DNA from: an uncultured Chthoniobacterales bacterium
GTDB taxonomy: Bacteria > Verrucomicrobiota > Verrucomicrobiae > Chthoniobacterales > UBA10450
Direction: 5' to 3'
Length of the DNA: 17,505 nt
Assembly: GCA_955652855.1 (NCBI GenBank)
Contig: CATPCN010000668.1
Coordinates: forward strand, 1 to 17,505
Shown here: positions 6,468 to 14,600 of the stretch, piece after piece
How positions within the stretch are numbered: position 1 is the stretch's first letter
Layout: the number at the start of each line of letters is the position of its first letter
The notes under the pieces: model-generated
The model's database searches: none
Seen by the model: only the letters and a program-made list of their open reading frames with translations
What the model was told of the DNA's origin: nothing
Made by a program: the position numbers and the translations under genes

Positions 6468-6904
6468 TCCGAATAGGGTCCGTTAAAACTCGGGTTTGGA
6501 GGTTCCGGCAAAATGGTGATGAATTCCAGCATATGCCCATCCGGATCTCGAAAATATATCTGAGCTGATGGCATCCACCCAATCACACTGGGCTCATGCG
6601 CTCTTTCTCCTCCGAATCCAAAGGTATCGATTCCATTCTCATTCAACTTCTTAATCGCGGCGATCAACTCATCTAGGGAAACTGCGAAGGCCATATGACA
6701 GTTTGGGGTCACTCCGTTTTGCCTTCCGTAAACTGTCGTCGGTCCCCAGAGCCCAATCATGCCTTTCTCCTTCAAATCTGCCCAGAGGAAGACGATATCG
6801 CGCGTGGGATCACGATAGGCGAAAGGCAGTCCTACGATTTCTCGGTAGAAGCTCTCCGCAATTTTTGTGTTTGCGACCGGAATATGGGTTTCGTAGAGAT
6901 GCAT
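6443..6904 (-). CDS. VOC superfamily protein with complete H-H-E ligand set
   Basis: This product has 153 residues from ATG 6904, preferred over a GTG at 6931 because GTTAGG sits eight bases upstream. MHLYETHIPVANTKIAESFYREIVGLPF is the first module with His7; PNCHMAFAVSLDEL gives the second His; and YFRDPDGHMLEFI gives the Glu. All three metal ligands of the fold are present, so it is probably an active metalloenzyme (dimeric glyoxalase, dioxygenase or thiol-transferase type). The long insert GGERAHEPSVIGWMPSAQ may line the pocket. It is the middle gene of a three-VOC minus-strand run. Its 3' end overlaps the next VOC gene, and the run likely arose by duplication followed by divergence. Confidence 0.86.
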   Translation of the reverse strand: MHLYETHIPVANTKIAESFYREIVGLPFAYRDPTRDIVFLWADLKEKGMIGLWGPTTVYGRQNGVTPNCHMAFAVSLDELIAAIKKLNENGIDTFGFGGERAHEPSVIGWMPSAQIYFRDPDGHMLEFITILPEPPNPSFNGPYSEWKNLTTR

Positions 6905-6988
6905 ATCAAACCTAACGGCTCGGCTACTCACACGCCGAAGGTCTGGTGCAGCCGCTGGTTATGCAGCACGACAGTATCTTGCGGGTCA

Positions 6989-7372
6989 TCAATTCAATCG
7001 CTGCACCAGTTCAAAGAGGTTTCCCTCTGCATCCTTAAAGTAGGCCCAGTATTGGTGCGACTGCGGCCCTCCCTCGACTTCCGTGACGGGCTCAACCCCG
7101 CGATCGATAAGCTCCGCGCGCGCCGAGTGGATGTCATCAACTTCGAAAGCGAAGGACACCCGGCGACGGTCGTACTGAGGAAGTGGGGATTTTGCCACTA
7201 ACTCCAGAAGCTTTTTATCAAAGTCGAAACACACGAAGTCTTCACCCGACTTTAGCTCCTTTAGACCTAGGACATCCCGATAGAAGTGCCTTTGCGACTG
7301 AAGGTCATCGCACACAATGCCTAACCAGACCGGCCAACGGAGCGCGGCCCCTCCCTCCTTTTCGTGAATCAC
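6989..7372 (-). CDS. VOC superfamily protein lacking the usual His ligands
   Basis: This is a 127-residue VOC-fold protein. WLGIVCDDLQSQRHFYRDVLGLKEL is the first module, and the residue equal to the first ligand is not His. The second module begins RVSFAFEVDDIHSARAEL, also without His. Only the last position keeps Glu (DAEGNLFELVQ). It may be a non-metal VOC binding protein, as in bleomycin-resistance-type members, or a degenerate copy. The start is GTG at 7372; no better start exists downstream, and the AAGGAGG within codons 5-7 is not placed to serve one. It is the first gene of the VOC run, 84 bases before the next. Confidence 0.8.
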   Translation of the reverse strand: MIHEKEGGAALRWPVWLGIVCDDLQSQRHFYRDVLGLKELKSGEDFVCFDFDKKLLELVAKSPLPQYDRRRVSFAFEVDDIHSARAELIDRGVEPVTEVEGGPQSHQYWAYFKDAEGNLFELVQRLN

Positions 7373-7469
7373 TTCTCAATCACTCGGGGTATTCCGACTC
7401 GAGAGCAAATTTTCGTAAGCGTCCGACCCAGTAAAGATAAGGCTCGTGCGCACCAGCGGGAGCGATAAA

Positions 7470-7493
7470 GCAATATTACCACAAAACAATATT
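7470..7493 (+). repeat. 24-bp dispersed repeat, copy R3
   Basis: This copy begins GCAATATTACC and ends AAAACAATATT. The two AATATT boxes are 16 bases apart, as in R4. It marks the left side of the fic-hsdS block. Confidence 0.55.
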
Positions 7494-7495
7494 TC

Positions 7496-7551
7496 GGCGT
7501 CCTTTGGGCTAGCGGCTTAGTTTTTGGCGCCCTTTGATTGGGCTAGCGATT
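7496..7551 (+). repeat. Imperfect 30-bp tandem duplication
   Basis: GGCGTCCTTTGGGCTAGCGG (7496) is repeated as GGCGCCCTTTGATTGGGCTAGCG (7526) with a small indel. It directly follows repeat R3. No function is apparent. Confidence 0.45.
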
Positions 7552-7571
7552 TGCGCAGAGCTTTGCGAGAA

Positions 7572-7596
7572 GCTGCCGTTCAATCTCGTCGGCAGC
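7572..7596 (-). terminator. Hairpin after the small basic protein gene
   Basis: GCTGCCG (7572-7578) and CGGCAGC (7590-7596) form a 7-bp stem with an 11-base loop, 14 bases past the stop at 7610. There is no T-run on the minus strand, so termination is only possible. The remaining gap 7373-7570 holds only repeats R3 and the tandem duplication. Confidence 0.3.
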
Positions 7597-7609
7597 GCGC
7601 CTCGATCGG

Positions 7610-7720
7610 CTACTTCGCCGGCGCCTTGTTGTTCTTTTTCTTCGCGGCGGCGAGGCGTTCCGTCTTTTTGCGGCGGGCCGCGCGTTTCTTCACGTTGTCT
7701 CTACCTTGGCTGTTTCCCAT
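7610..7720 (-). CDS. 36-residue highly basic small protein
   Basis: The ORF starts ATG 7720 and ends TAG 7610. The product starts MGNSQGRDNVKKRAARRKK, continues with an Ala/Lys helix (LAAAKKK) and ends in KAPAK. More than a third of its residues are Lys or Arg, and there is no hydrophobic segment. A weak AGG lies six bases upstream. Such short Lys/Arg/Ala proteins resemble ribosome-associated or nucleic-acid-binding peptides; I have an impression of similar small basic proteins in Verrucomicrobia, but I cannot check it. Being rich in AAG/CGC codons in one frame, with a proper start and stop, it looks coding rather than random. Confidence 0.55.
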   Translation of the reverse strand: MGNSQGRDNVKKRAARRKKTERLAAAKKKNNKAPAK

Positions 7721-7856
7721 AAGGCCTAACACTCACCCTTCCGCCGCCAGTTCCAAGCTGTTTCATTCGTTCGGCTCCCGCCTCACTCTCCGCTACCCGC
7801 GCGGCTTCACCGTGCATGTCACTCGCCCCACTCGCTCCATTCAGTTGCGTCCGGGA

Positions 7857-8627
7857 CTATGCCGACAAAGGCCACAAAGCGCGCGCTGCGTGTGAGCAAT
7901 AAAACAATATCGCGGAGGTAAACCCGGCGATTGTCGATCTTAGCGTTTTAGATCCGTTGCGATCTCGGCGAATGGAGCGCGCCGTCTCCCGATCCAAAAA
8001 CTCCGCAATCGCCCGCTGCTCAGGTTGTGGTGGAAATCCGCTGCGAAAATTCAGAACGAAGTCATCGGGCACGCGTTTTTGTCCGCCAGCACCGTACATC
8101 CAGGCCTCGCCTGGTTGGCGAAAGGCAAAGCTGGCGGTGAGATAGAAAAGAAATCGTCGATCCAACTCGCTCCCCGAACGCAGCACATGGAGTTCGGTCG
8201 TGCCAAATCCGATGCCGTTGCGAAGATTTTCTGCGATCGCGCCTTTTCCATTTTCAAAGCAGGGCGTGATCTTCGCGATCAGCACATCGTTATCTCGAAA
8301 ATAAGTAAAGCCTTGGTAAACCGAACCAAGCGGTCTGGCTGTATCCAAATCGAGCGAGCCGTCTTCACCGATCGATTCCATCGGCAGAAAAGAGACCGCT
8401 TGATCAAGATCGACATCATCAACTTCCGACTTCGATGGATTGACCTGCGCCATATGGCGCAGCCGCTTCACTTCCCAATCTTCCGGAACTTTACCGAGCC
8501 AATCGACGCCGGAATCTTTGTAGCGCGGGTAAGGTTTGTAGCGCGACGACAACGTTGATGTTGATGTTGGTGCTGATGCCCGCACCGATGATGCTGAGGA
8601 AGCCGTAGCCATAGTTTTACTTTTCAT
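7857..8627 (-). pseudogene. hsdS: Truncated type I restriction specificity subunit (HsdS), first half only
   Basis: The open frame codes for 256 residues, but HsdS similarity covers only about residues 29-218. YPRYKDSGVDWLGKVPEDWEVKRLRHMAQ is the standard opening of a target-recognition domain. PPQPEQRAIAEFLDRETA is the conserved region that joins the two TRDs. Normal HsdS has two TRDs and about 400 or more residues. Here the second TRD is missing, and the frame runs from 7972 into a 75-bp repeat and unrelated sequence. The N-terminal 28 residues are a Ser/Thr/Ala string from a decayed hexamer repeat. The ATG overlaps the fic stop (ATGA). No hsdM or hsdR is in the window. Half-size HsdS proteins can work as dimers, so activity is not excluded, but the junction argues for decay. 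Confidence 0.7.
7898..7972 (-). repeat. 75-bp repeat, copy A, at the hsdS break
   Basis: This segment is about 92% identical to 9893-9969 (roughly four substitutions, two 1-base indels). In one minus-strand frame it reads FAEIATDLKR and stops at 7940. In hsdS it is entered in another frame. The hsdS sequence ends exactly where the repeat begins, so the break is a recombination joint. Confidence 0.75.
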
Positions 8628-9628
8628 TTTAAGACATAACGGCCGGTCTTCTTCGTTCCAATCCGGCGCACCAAACCAGCCTTGATCAACGGTCGCAATA
8701 AATCGAGCGCACCTTGTTTCGATACGCCGAGCGCGTCCCAGATTTCGCGTGGCGTCAGGGCCTTGCGTTCGCGCAACAGATGGAGGAGTTGCTCCTGTTT
8801 CGGGCGAAGCACCAGCTTCGTTTTCCCCCCGCGCGCCGTCAGCTTTTGGATCCGGCTCCAGACTCGCTCCAGCGTCACCCGCAATCCTTCCGCGCTGTAT
8901 TCGAGCCAGGCGGTGAGGTCACCCTCTTCCTGCTGCATGCTTTGCAAGGCAGCATAATAACTCGGCCGATCCTCCCAATAAAATTCGTCGATCGAGAAAA
9001 TGTGGTGGTTGTCGAAGCCGCGCCGATAAAGTTCCCACAGACTTAACATCCGGCCAGCCCGTCCGTTGCCGTCCGCAAACGGATGAATCGTTTCAAACTG
9101 ATGATGCACGATGGCCGAGCTGAGGATGGGAGAAGTTTTTGCCGCATCCTTGTTCCACCACTTGAGCAGGTGTGACATCATCGGCTTCACATCTTCGGCG
9201 CGCGGCGCAATGTAATTTCCCACCTTTACACGGATGGTTCGGTACTCGCCCGCTTTGCCCTGGTCCATCACGTCGCCGGCCATGATGCGATGCAGTTTCA
9301 ACACCTCCGCATGCGTGATGACGCTGCGTTGCGCGTTTTTTTCGACAAAGCGCAGACCGGCGAAGTAATTTGCCACTTCACGGCGCGCGCGCTGCGCGGT
9401 CGCCGGAATCTCGCGGCCTTCTTCGATCGCACGGACCTGTTCCAAGGTCAGTGGATTGCCCTCGATGGCCGTTGAAGAATGTGCATTGCGGATGCGCGTG
9501 TCTTTTTGCAATGCCGGAATCCACGGTACTTGCACCGCCGCCGCCAAAATGCGCTCCCGCAACGCCGCGACCTGTTCCACCCTGGAGAGGAGGAGCGGCG
9601 TGATCGTATAGATCGGGTGGTAGCTCAC
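8624..9628 (-). CDS. Fic family AMP-transferase, class II (N-terminal inhibitory helix) with C-terminal winged helix
   Basis: This is a 334-residue protein. The Fic core motif HPFADGNGRAGR lies at residues 182-193, with the catalytic His182 and all phosphate-loop residues present. An inhibitory motif of class II Fic proteins, S-x-x-x-E-G, is at residues 52-57 (SSTAIEGN); its Glu blocks ATP binding until released. The final 65 residues (PKQEQLLHLLRERKALTPREIWDALGVSKQGALDLLRPL) form a winged-helix DNA-binding domain. Fic enzymes attach AMP or related groups to target proteins. With a DNA-binding domain it may also control its own promoter. The start is GTG at 9628. The stop overlaps the hsdS start, so the two are translated together. 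Fic genes are often seen beside type I R-M genes; the target here is unknown. Confidence 0.88.
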   Translation of the reverse strand: MSYHPIYTITPLLLSRVEQVAALRERILAAAVQVPWIPALQKDTRIRNAHSSTAIEGNPLTLEQVRAIEEGREIPATAQRARREVANYFAGLRFVEKNAQRSVITHAEVLKLHRIMAGDVMDQGKAGEYRTIRVKVGNYIAPRAEDVKPMMSHLLKWWNKDAAKTSPILSSAIVHHQFETIHPFADGNGRAGRMLSLWELYRRGFDNHHIFSIDEFYWEDRPSYYAALQSMQQEEGDLTAWLEYSAEGLRVTLERVWSRIQKLTARGGKTKLVLRPKQEQLLHLLRERKALTPREIWDALGVSKQGALDLLRPLIKAGLVRRIGTKKTGRYVLK

Positions 9629-9636
9629 GGGGGTTA

Positions 9637-9745
9637 GTCAAGCGTAAGTCAAGTTTTCAGTCAAGCTACAAACTTCCCACGGGCAGCCTGCCAGGCCGAA
9701 GCCCTCGCCCAAAAGGGTCAAGTATAAGTCAAGTTTTCAGTCTAG
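9637..9745 (-). promoter_or_regulatory. Helically phased GTCAAG boxes upstream of fic
   Basis: A 29-base unit occurs at 9637-9665 and 9717-9745 with three mismatches. Each unit holds three GTCAAG-type boxes, at 9637, 9648, 9660 and 9717, 9728, 9740, i.e. spaced 11 and 12 bases (about one helical turn). Read on the minus strand the boxes are CTTGACT, like -35 elements. The first unit ends 8 bases before the fic GTG. This is an operator or repeated promoter candidate for the fic-hsdS pair, perhaps bound by the Fic winged helix. Confidence 0.45.
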
Positions 9746-9866
9746 TGCCTTTTGCCTCATTCAAACGGTCTATTCGAGGGCCGAAATCTAAACTTTGGAA
9801 GCGGGAGTTAGCTGCAACGCGATTGGTTCACTCATTGTATGCTGCAGACGATAGCAAAGCTTGAAA

Positions 9867-9890
9867 GCAATATTCCCTTAGAACAATATT
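9867..9890 (+). repeat. 24-bp dispersed repeat, copy R4
   Basis: This copy begins GCAATATTCCC and ends AGAACAATATT. It has the same orientation as R3, 2.4 kb away, so the two are direct repeats bracketing the basic-protein, hsdS and fic genes. It is adjacent to 75-bp repeat copy B. The rest of 9746-9866 shows nothing I can name. Confidence 0.55.
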
Positions 9891-9892
9891 AC

Positions 9893-9969
9893 AATAAAGA
9901 AATATCGCGGAAGTAAAACCCGGCGATTTGTCGATCTTAGCGTTTTAGATCCGTTGCGATTTCGGCGAA
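9893..9969 (-). repeat. 75-bp repeat, copy B, at the end of a gene remnant
   Basis: This is the partner of 7898-7972. It covers the last ten codons of a remnant reading frame (FAEIATDLKR, stop 9937-9939) and about 45 bases after its stop. The repeat is therefore most simply the 3' end of a gene plus its trailer, present twice. Confidence 0.75.
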
Positions 9970-10152
9970 CTGGGCGAGGGCGGCTTGGAGGTCTTCGACA
10001 ATGGAGATCGTGGGAACGGCCGACATGGACGGGAAGCCCGGAGGGTAAGTAAGCGGGAGATTACGAATCAATTTCGGCTGCAATGATGCCGGGATCGGGA
10101 AGGTTGGCGCTGGACAGAAGATGTCGAGGTTGAGTTTGTAGCTCTCCTACTG
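9937..10152 (-). pseudogene. 3' remnant of an unidentified gene in the restriction region
   Basis: A minus-strand frame without a start codon is open from just after a TAG near 10153 to the TAA at 9937. It carries about 70 residues that look coding: ESYKLNLDIFCPAPTFPIP, then QPKLIRNLPLTYPPGFPSM, then ISIVEDLQAALAQFAEIAT and DLKR. The helix at the end is clean amphipathic sequence, and codon use is GC-rich at the third base. Its upstream part would collide with the PLD gene, which ends at 10192, so the gene has lost its 5' part. The family is not recognised; its position and its shared 3' end with the hsdS joint suggest a lost restriction-system gene. Confidence 0.45.
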
Positions 10153-10191
10153 TACGAAAATCAGACGATAATTTCCCCCGTCCGCTTCCAC

Positions 10192-11556
10192 CTATCCACC
10201 GTAAAGCTTCACGTCGTATCCCAGCGCCCGAAGCGCCTTGTTTGTACGATTGTTCCTTGGGGGTGAGAAGTCGGGTAGCACCCAACCAACGATTTCGCCG
10301 AGTGAGCTGACACCCAACCGCGGAACTTTACTCAAGGGGTTAAAGCAGGACTCAAAGATCCGGCTAGGAATCTCTTTCTCCGGCCCCCCGTACAGAACAT
10401 AATAAATCGTTCCAAGTGCTGTTCGGCCATTCGGCGATTTTTGCGCGTGTAACCATAGTCCGAAGTTCCTCACCCTATCGCGAGCAGATTGGGGCTGTTC
10501 GGGTTCTGGTTCGCCAAACAACGCAGAGGGCACTTGGCGCGCGTGATTAAAAATTGCATGGACGCGAAGGCACACTTCACTGAGCTCTGCGGGCGTCAGC
10601 AAACGCACCCGATCTTTCCGCAGCAACGCTTGCAGTTCTGGCAGGCGCATCTCTAACATTTCTTTTTCGCCGCTTGGTGAAGTCGGCAAGGCCTTCCACC
10701 ATTCTAACGCCTCAACTAGTGCCGCTTCGACTGCGTCTTTATTTTGCAAGTATAGTGTCTGGACTCCGTCGCTCCCTCTTTTAACTCGATTGTAATAAAA
10801 GGCGTGCAAGAATTGGTCAGCTTGGCCACCACCAGGGGCCTCCTTCTTTATCCAGTTGGGACGATAGTTCGGTACGCGCTTGGCGATATCGCGGAGGATT
10901 TGGAGAGTAGCATTCCACTCTCTCAAAAATGCGCCCTGCTGACGGTCCGCCGAAGATTTTCGCGTGATGTCGAATAGCGAATGGAGCTTTTCAATGCCGA
11001 GCGCCTTGCGAGCCTCATCAAGGCGTTTTCGCGCGCTTTCTTCCTCGCGGTACATCGCGAAGTTCTTCTTTTCGATCTCCCTGACGTGAGCAAGAAATTC
11101 TTGCGTAACCGGATACGAGAGGGAGTCGATCTTCTGAAAGAATTCTCTCAGCTGGTCATCAAGACCGTTAGCAATGAGTTCGTCGTCGGTTAGGAATACG
11201 CCTGCCTCAATCCCTCCCGACCATGCGCGCTGCGTTAGATTCGCGGAACCGATGTAGACGCCGAAACCGTGCCACCAGATGACTTTTGGGTGGAAGATAT
11301 CCGGCACAATCCGAATTATGAAATCCGGCGAGCGCTTGCTTAAGAAGCGCTCTAGCACAACCTCAGACACGGGCATCGAATAATCGTAGCGTGCCCACAG
11401 CGTCAGTTTAACGCCGTTTATCATGCACGAATCGATCAACGTCCGTTCGTCGCTGACATATGCGGCCGCAGCGTCAACCGATTCGCACTCGGTCATCGCA
11501 TTCCGATTTAGCTCTCTAAGTTCCGAGGGCGTGGCAAATCCAGTGATCAGCTTCAT
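10192..11556 (-). CDS. PLD-superfamily nuclease-like protein of the type III R-M operon
   Basis: This is a 454-residue protein. The N-terminal third is a phospholipase-D-like domain with one HKD-type motif: H89-P-K91, then G103-S104-x-N106 in GVYIGSANLTQRAW, followed by Glu117 in GGIEAGVF. That arrangement is known from the dimeric nucleases BfiI and NgoFVII and from DISARM DrmC-type proteins. It predicts phosphodiester cleavage by a covalent phosphohistidine path, without metal. Residues about 150-454 are mostly helical and not recognised; in BfiI the C-terminal part binds DNA. It follows res by 137 bases on the same strand and is likely part of the same operon. GC is lower than in res. It could be an extra effector nuclease, a repair protein or an unrelated passenger. 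Confidence 0.75.
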   Translation of the reverse strand: MKLITGFATPSELRELNRNAMTECESVDAAAAYVSDERTLIDSCMINGVKLTLWARYDYSMPVSEVVLERFLSKRSPDFIIRIVPDIFHPKVIWWHGFGVYIGSANLTQRAWSGGIEAGVFLTDDELIANGLDDQLREFFQKIDSLSYPVTQEFLAHVREIEKKNFAMYREEESARKRLDEARKALGIEKLHSLFDITRKSSADRQQGAFLREWNATLQILRDIAKRVPNYRPNWIKKEAPGGGQADQFLHAFYYNRVKRGSDGVQTLYLQNKDAVEAALVEALEWWKALPTSPSGEKEMLEMRLPELQALLRKDRVRLLTPAELSEVCLRVHAIFNHARQVPSALFGEPEPEQPQSARDRVRNFGLWLHAQKSPNGRTALGTIYYVLYGGPEKEIPSRIFESCFNPLSKVPRLGVSSLGEIVGWVLPDFSPPRNNRTNKALRALGYDVKLYGG

Positions 11557-11693
11557 GGCTTTTCGGAAACTAGGATATCACCGTTGTATCTATCAGTTGT
11601 CGAATGCGTCGCGACCTTTCTCGGCAATGTCCTGTTTTGAGTAATTCTTCAATCTGAACTATCCTTTTTTTGATCGGCGCTGTTGCGACGGAC

Positions 11694-14600
11694 CTATGCG
11701 AGCAGGTGCCGCACGTAATCGTAGTGTTCGTCGCGATCGAAAAACAGAATATGGGATGCGGTGAATTGCTGACGGCTCCAAGAACCGTCACCGTAGATGT
11801 TTCGTAGCTCGTCGTAATCAGTTTTGGAAATGATGAAAGAGTCAAGCGTGAGATTCTTAAGCTTTGCTTTTTTCAATCCCGTGTCCCCGTAAGTTTGCAG
11901 GCGGGTGTGAAGCTGGGCTTTGTCGCTGACCCAATAGGAACTTTCCTGACGCATGCCGTGCGGCTCGACGAAGATGAGCCGTTGCGCTCCGGGGTTTTTG
12001 ATCCAGAGAATGAAGTCGGGGTAAAAGCCTTCGTTCTCAAAGAAACCGACGCCTTTGCCGCGACTCAGATTTCGCAAAAGGAATATCTCCGTATTGGCCA
12101 ATGACTTCGCCTGTTCCTGTTTGAAGTAATCGCGCAAATCACGAACGAACTGTTCTTCGCTCTCATTCAGACCCCGCGGAGTGCTCCGCACCTTATCGCC
12201 GCGTTCAATAAGCAACGGCTGATACAAATGCCGGTCAAAATGAATGTTCGGAAGATCATGGACCTCCTTCGCGTAAATGCGTTCGCCTTCTTCGATGAGG
12301 GCTTTGATGCTTTTGATTAGGTCCGGTTCGGAGCGCGGGACGCGCACGCGATAGTATTGGAAATTCGCATCTTGAACGGTGAGCGGCGCATAGACCATTT
12401 GATGCGAGTCCCAACGTTGCTGACGGACGCGGTAAAAGCGGTCGACATATTTTCTCAGGATTGCCAGGACAGTATCGTGCAACTTCAACACGTCGGAAAA
12501 CGATTGTGGCGAAACCAGTTCCTTCGGACCAATCAAGCGATATAGCCGTGGGTCTCTTGCGGTCATCACGGCCTGAGGGACACCCGCGGGAATCACAAGG
12601 TTTGAAAATCCCTTCTGCTCTTTGTAGTCCAGTAGTTCGAGATGAAGCTTTTGCCAGTCGAGCCAATCAAGAGCGTTGGATGAAATGACACGTTCCTCGC
12701 CGGCAACGATGGCGTGCGTTTGAACGCCGCCCGTCCCGCTGCGCATCGAATCCATTTTGATGGACATATCCACCGTGGCCTTTGCCGCCTCTTCAGGGTC
12801 GAGCAGGAAATCGCATTGTTTGACGAAATCGCTCTCGCTCGGCAATCGTGGCGCAATCAATCCCTGCTTTAGAAATTGCTTGTTCGGCTTAATGGAAAGC
12901 GGCAACTCGATGTGGCCATCGGGATCGACGCCCTCGCGTTCCAGGTAGCTGCGAAACTCCGCCATGTAGTTTGCGCGGATGGCAAAAATGTTGAGCGTTT
13001 CGAGAAGCTTAATATTGGCCGGATGCTCACCGCTCAAGGCGGAGCTTCGTTTCAAGCTCGACTTCAAGCCGCGCAGTCGCACACCCCGCCCGAAAAGCTG
13101 GATGATCTCGGAACCTTCGCTGCGACCGATGTTGAGCAAGCCCATGTTCGACACACGCCAGCTATCCCAGCCTTCCATGAATTTCTTTGCGCCGATCAAG
13201 ACATTGATACCCGACTCAGGCTTGTTGATCTGCTCGAAGAAAGGTTCGGAAATCGCGTCCTCTTCGACTTTGATCTCCGCGCTGTCGGCTTCGACGAGAT
13301 TCTTAAATGCGGACACGTCGCCGATGTAGATGAGGCCAAAATAGCTTTCCGCGCCGCTCACTTTCAGCCCTAACTCTCCACTTCCACCGCGCAGACTGGC
13401 AAGGTGCAAGCGACCGCCCGCACCCGCGTGAAAAACCTTCGCGAGTATCTCGGAGTAAATCTTTGCGGCGTCTTTTGTGTGCGCCCGTAGGTATTTCAAC
13501 TCGTCTTTGAAAAAATCCTTGCCGTCGTTGTCCAGACCGCTCTCGCCTTTGATGATCTTGTCGATTGTGTTCACTGCCCAGCCGCTTTTGTTTTCGAGAA
13601 AGCGATGCAGGAATCTGACGACGGTTAGCACGTCGGATCGCTTCTCTTTGTCTTTGGTGTAAACCGCGTTCACGCTGCTTCCGACGAATACCCACAGCGG
13701 CATAGCGATGTGGTAGGATCGCAGCTTGTCGCCGTTCGAGGCGAAGAAATGCTTTTGCTCGTGAAAGGAAAGTAGGTTTGCCAGCAACAGCGTGTCTGTG
13801 TGTTCGCTCTGCTGGCGCAGATTGAGAATGTGGAAGTCCTTCCCGTAGCCGTCGCCGTAAAAATACTTGTAGGAGTAATCGAACAGGATCGCCTTGCCGT
13901 ATTCCTTGGTTAGCGCGTCGTCGCGCGCGGCGGTGAGCGCCTGGCCGAAGGTCGCGCTGTATTCAAAGGTAAAGCCTGTCGCGCCCAGCCGGTCGCGGAA
14001 CTTCCGATAGACCTCGCCGCCGGTGCCCTTGTGGCCTTCATCTACGAAGATGAGATTGTTTCCCTCGAAATACTCCACCGGCACACTCACGCCGCCGCCT
14101 TTCTTTTCCTCGACCAGCTTCGTGATTTCGATCACGCGCACGGTGTTTTGATGGCCAAGCCCGCTCTCCTCCAAATCGAACCGCTCGCACGGAATCCCGC
14201 ACGCTTGCATCTTCTCGAGGTGCTGTTGCGAAAGGCCTTCGTTGGGCGTGATGAGCAGGATGTTGTCGAGCGGCGCTTTGTTGTAGTGGAGAAACTGGCG
14301 GTAGTTGAAATGCAGCAGGTGCGTCTTGCCGCTGCCGGTCGCCATCCAGTAGGCGAGCTTGGTTAAGTCGCTCGGCTCAAACTGCGAATCGGGGGGATCG
14401 GCCGACGCTTTGTCGCCGTTGCGCGCGTTCACAAACTCGCGCAATTCCACGCGGAATTTGCCCGGATGATTGAAGCAGCGGTCGAGAAAAATCTCCGTGT
14501 AAAGCAGCGCGAGATGCTGGAAGTAGCGGAGTGTGATCGGCTCAGTGCGGCGTTTGTTGAGTGCGGCAAGGTGGGTCTGGATGTTGGCGTCGTAGCGCCG

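Noticed and set aside
10061..10285. 74-residue frame overlapping the end of the PLD gene
   Set aside because: It overlaps a well-supported gene and has no domain pattern. The remnant in another frame explains the coding-like signal at 9937-10152 better.
11570..11700. Coding-like stretch KKRIVQIEELLKTG...RIRQLID between res and the PLD gene
   Set aside because: It looks helical but has no usable start codon. The longer frame starts inside res on the wrong frame. It could be a relic, but support is too thin.
12876..13373. 165-residue plus-strand frame inside res
   Set aside because: It is antisense to helicase motifs of res; a shadow caused by GC-rich codon bias.
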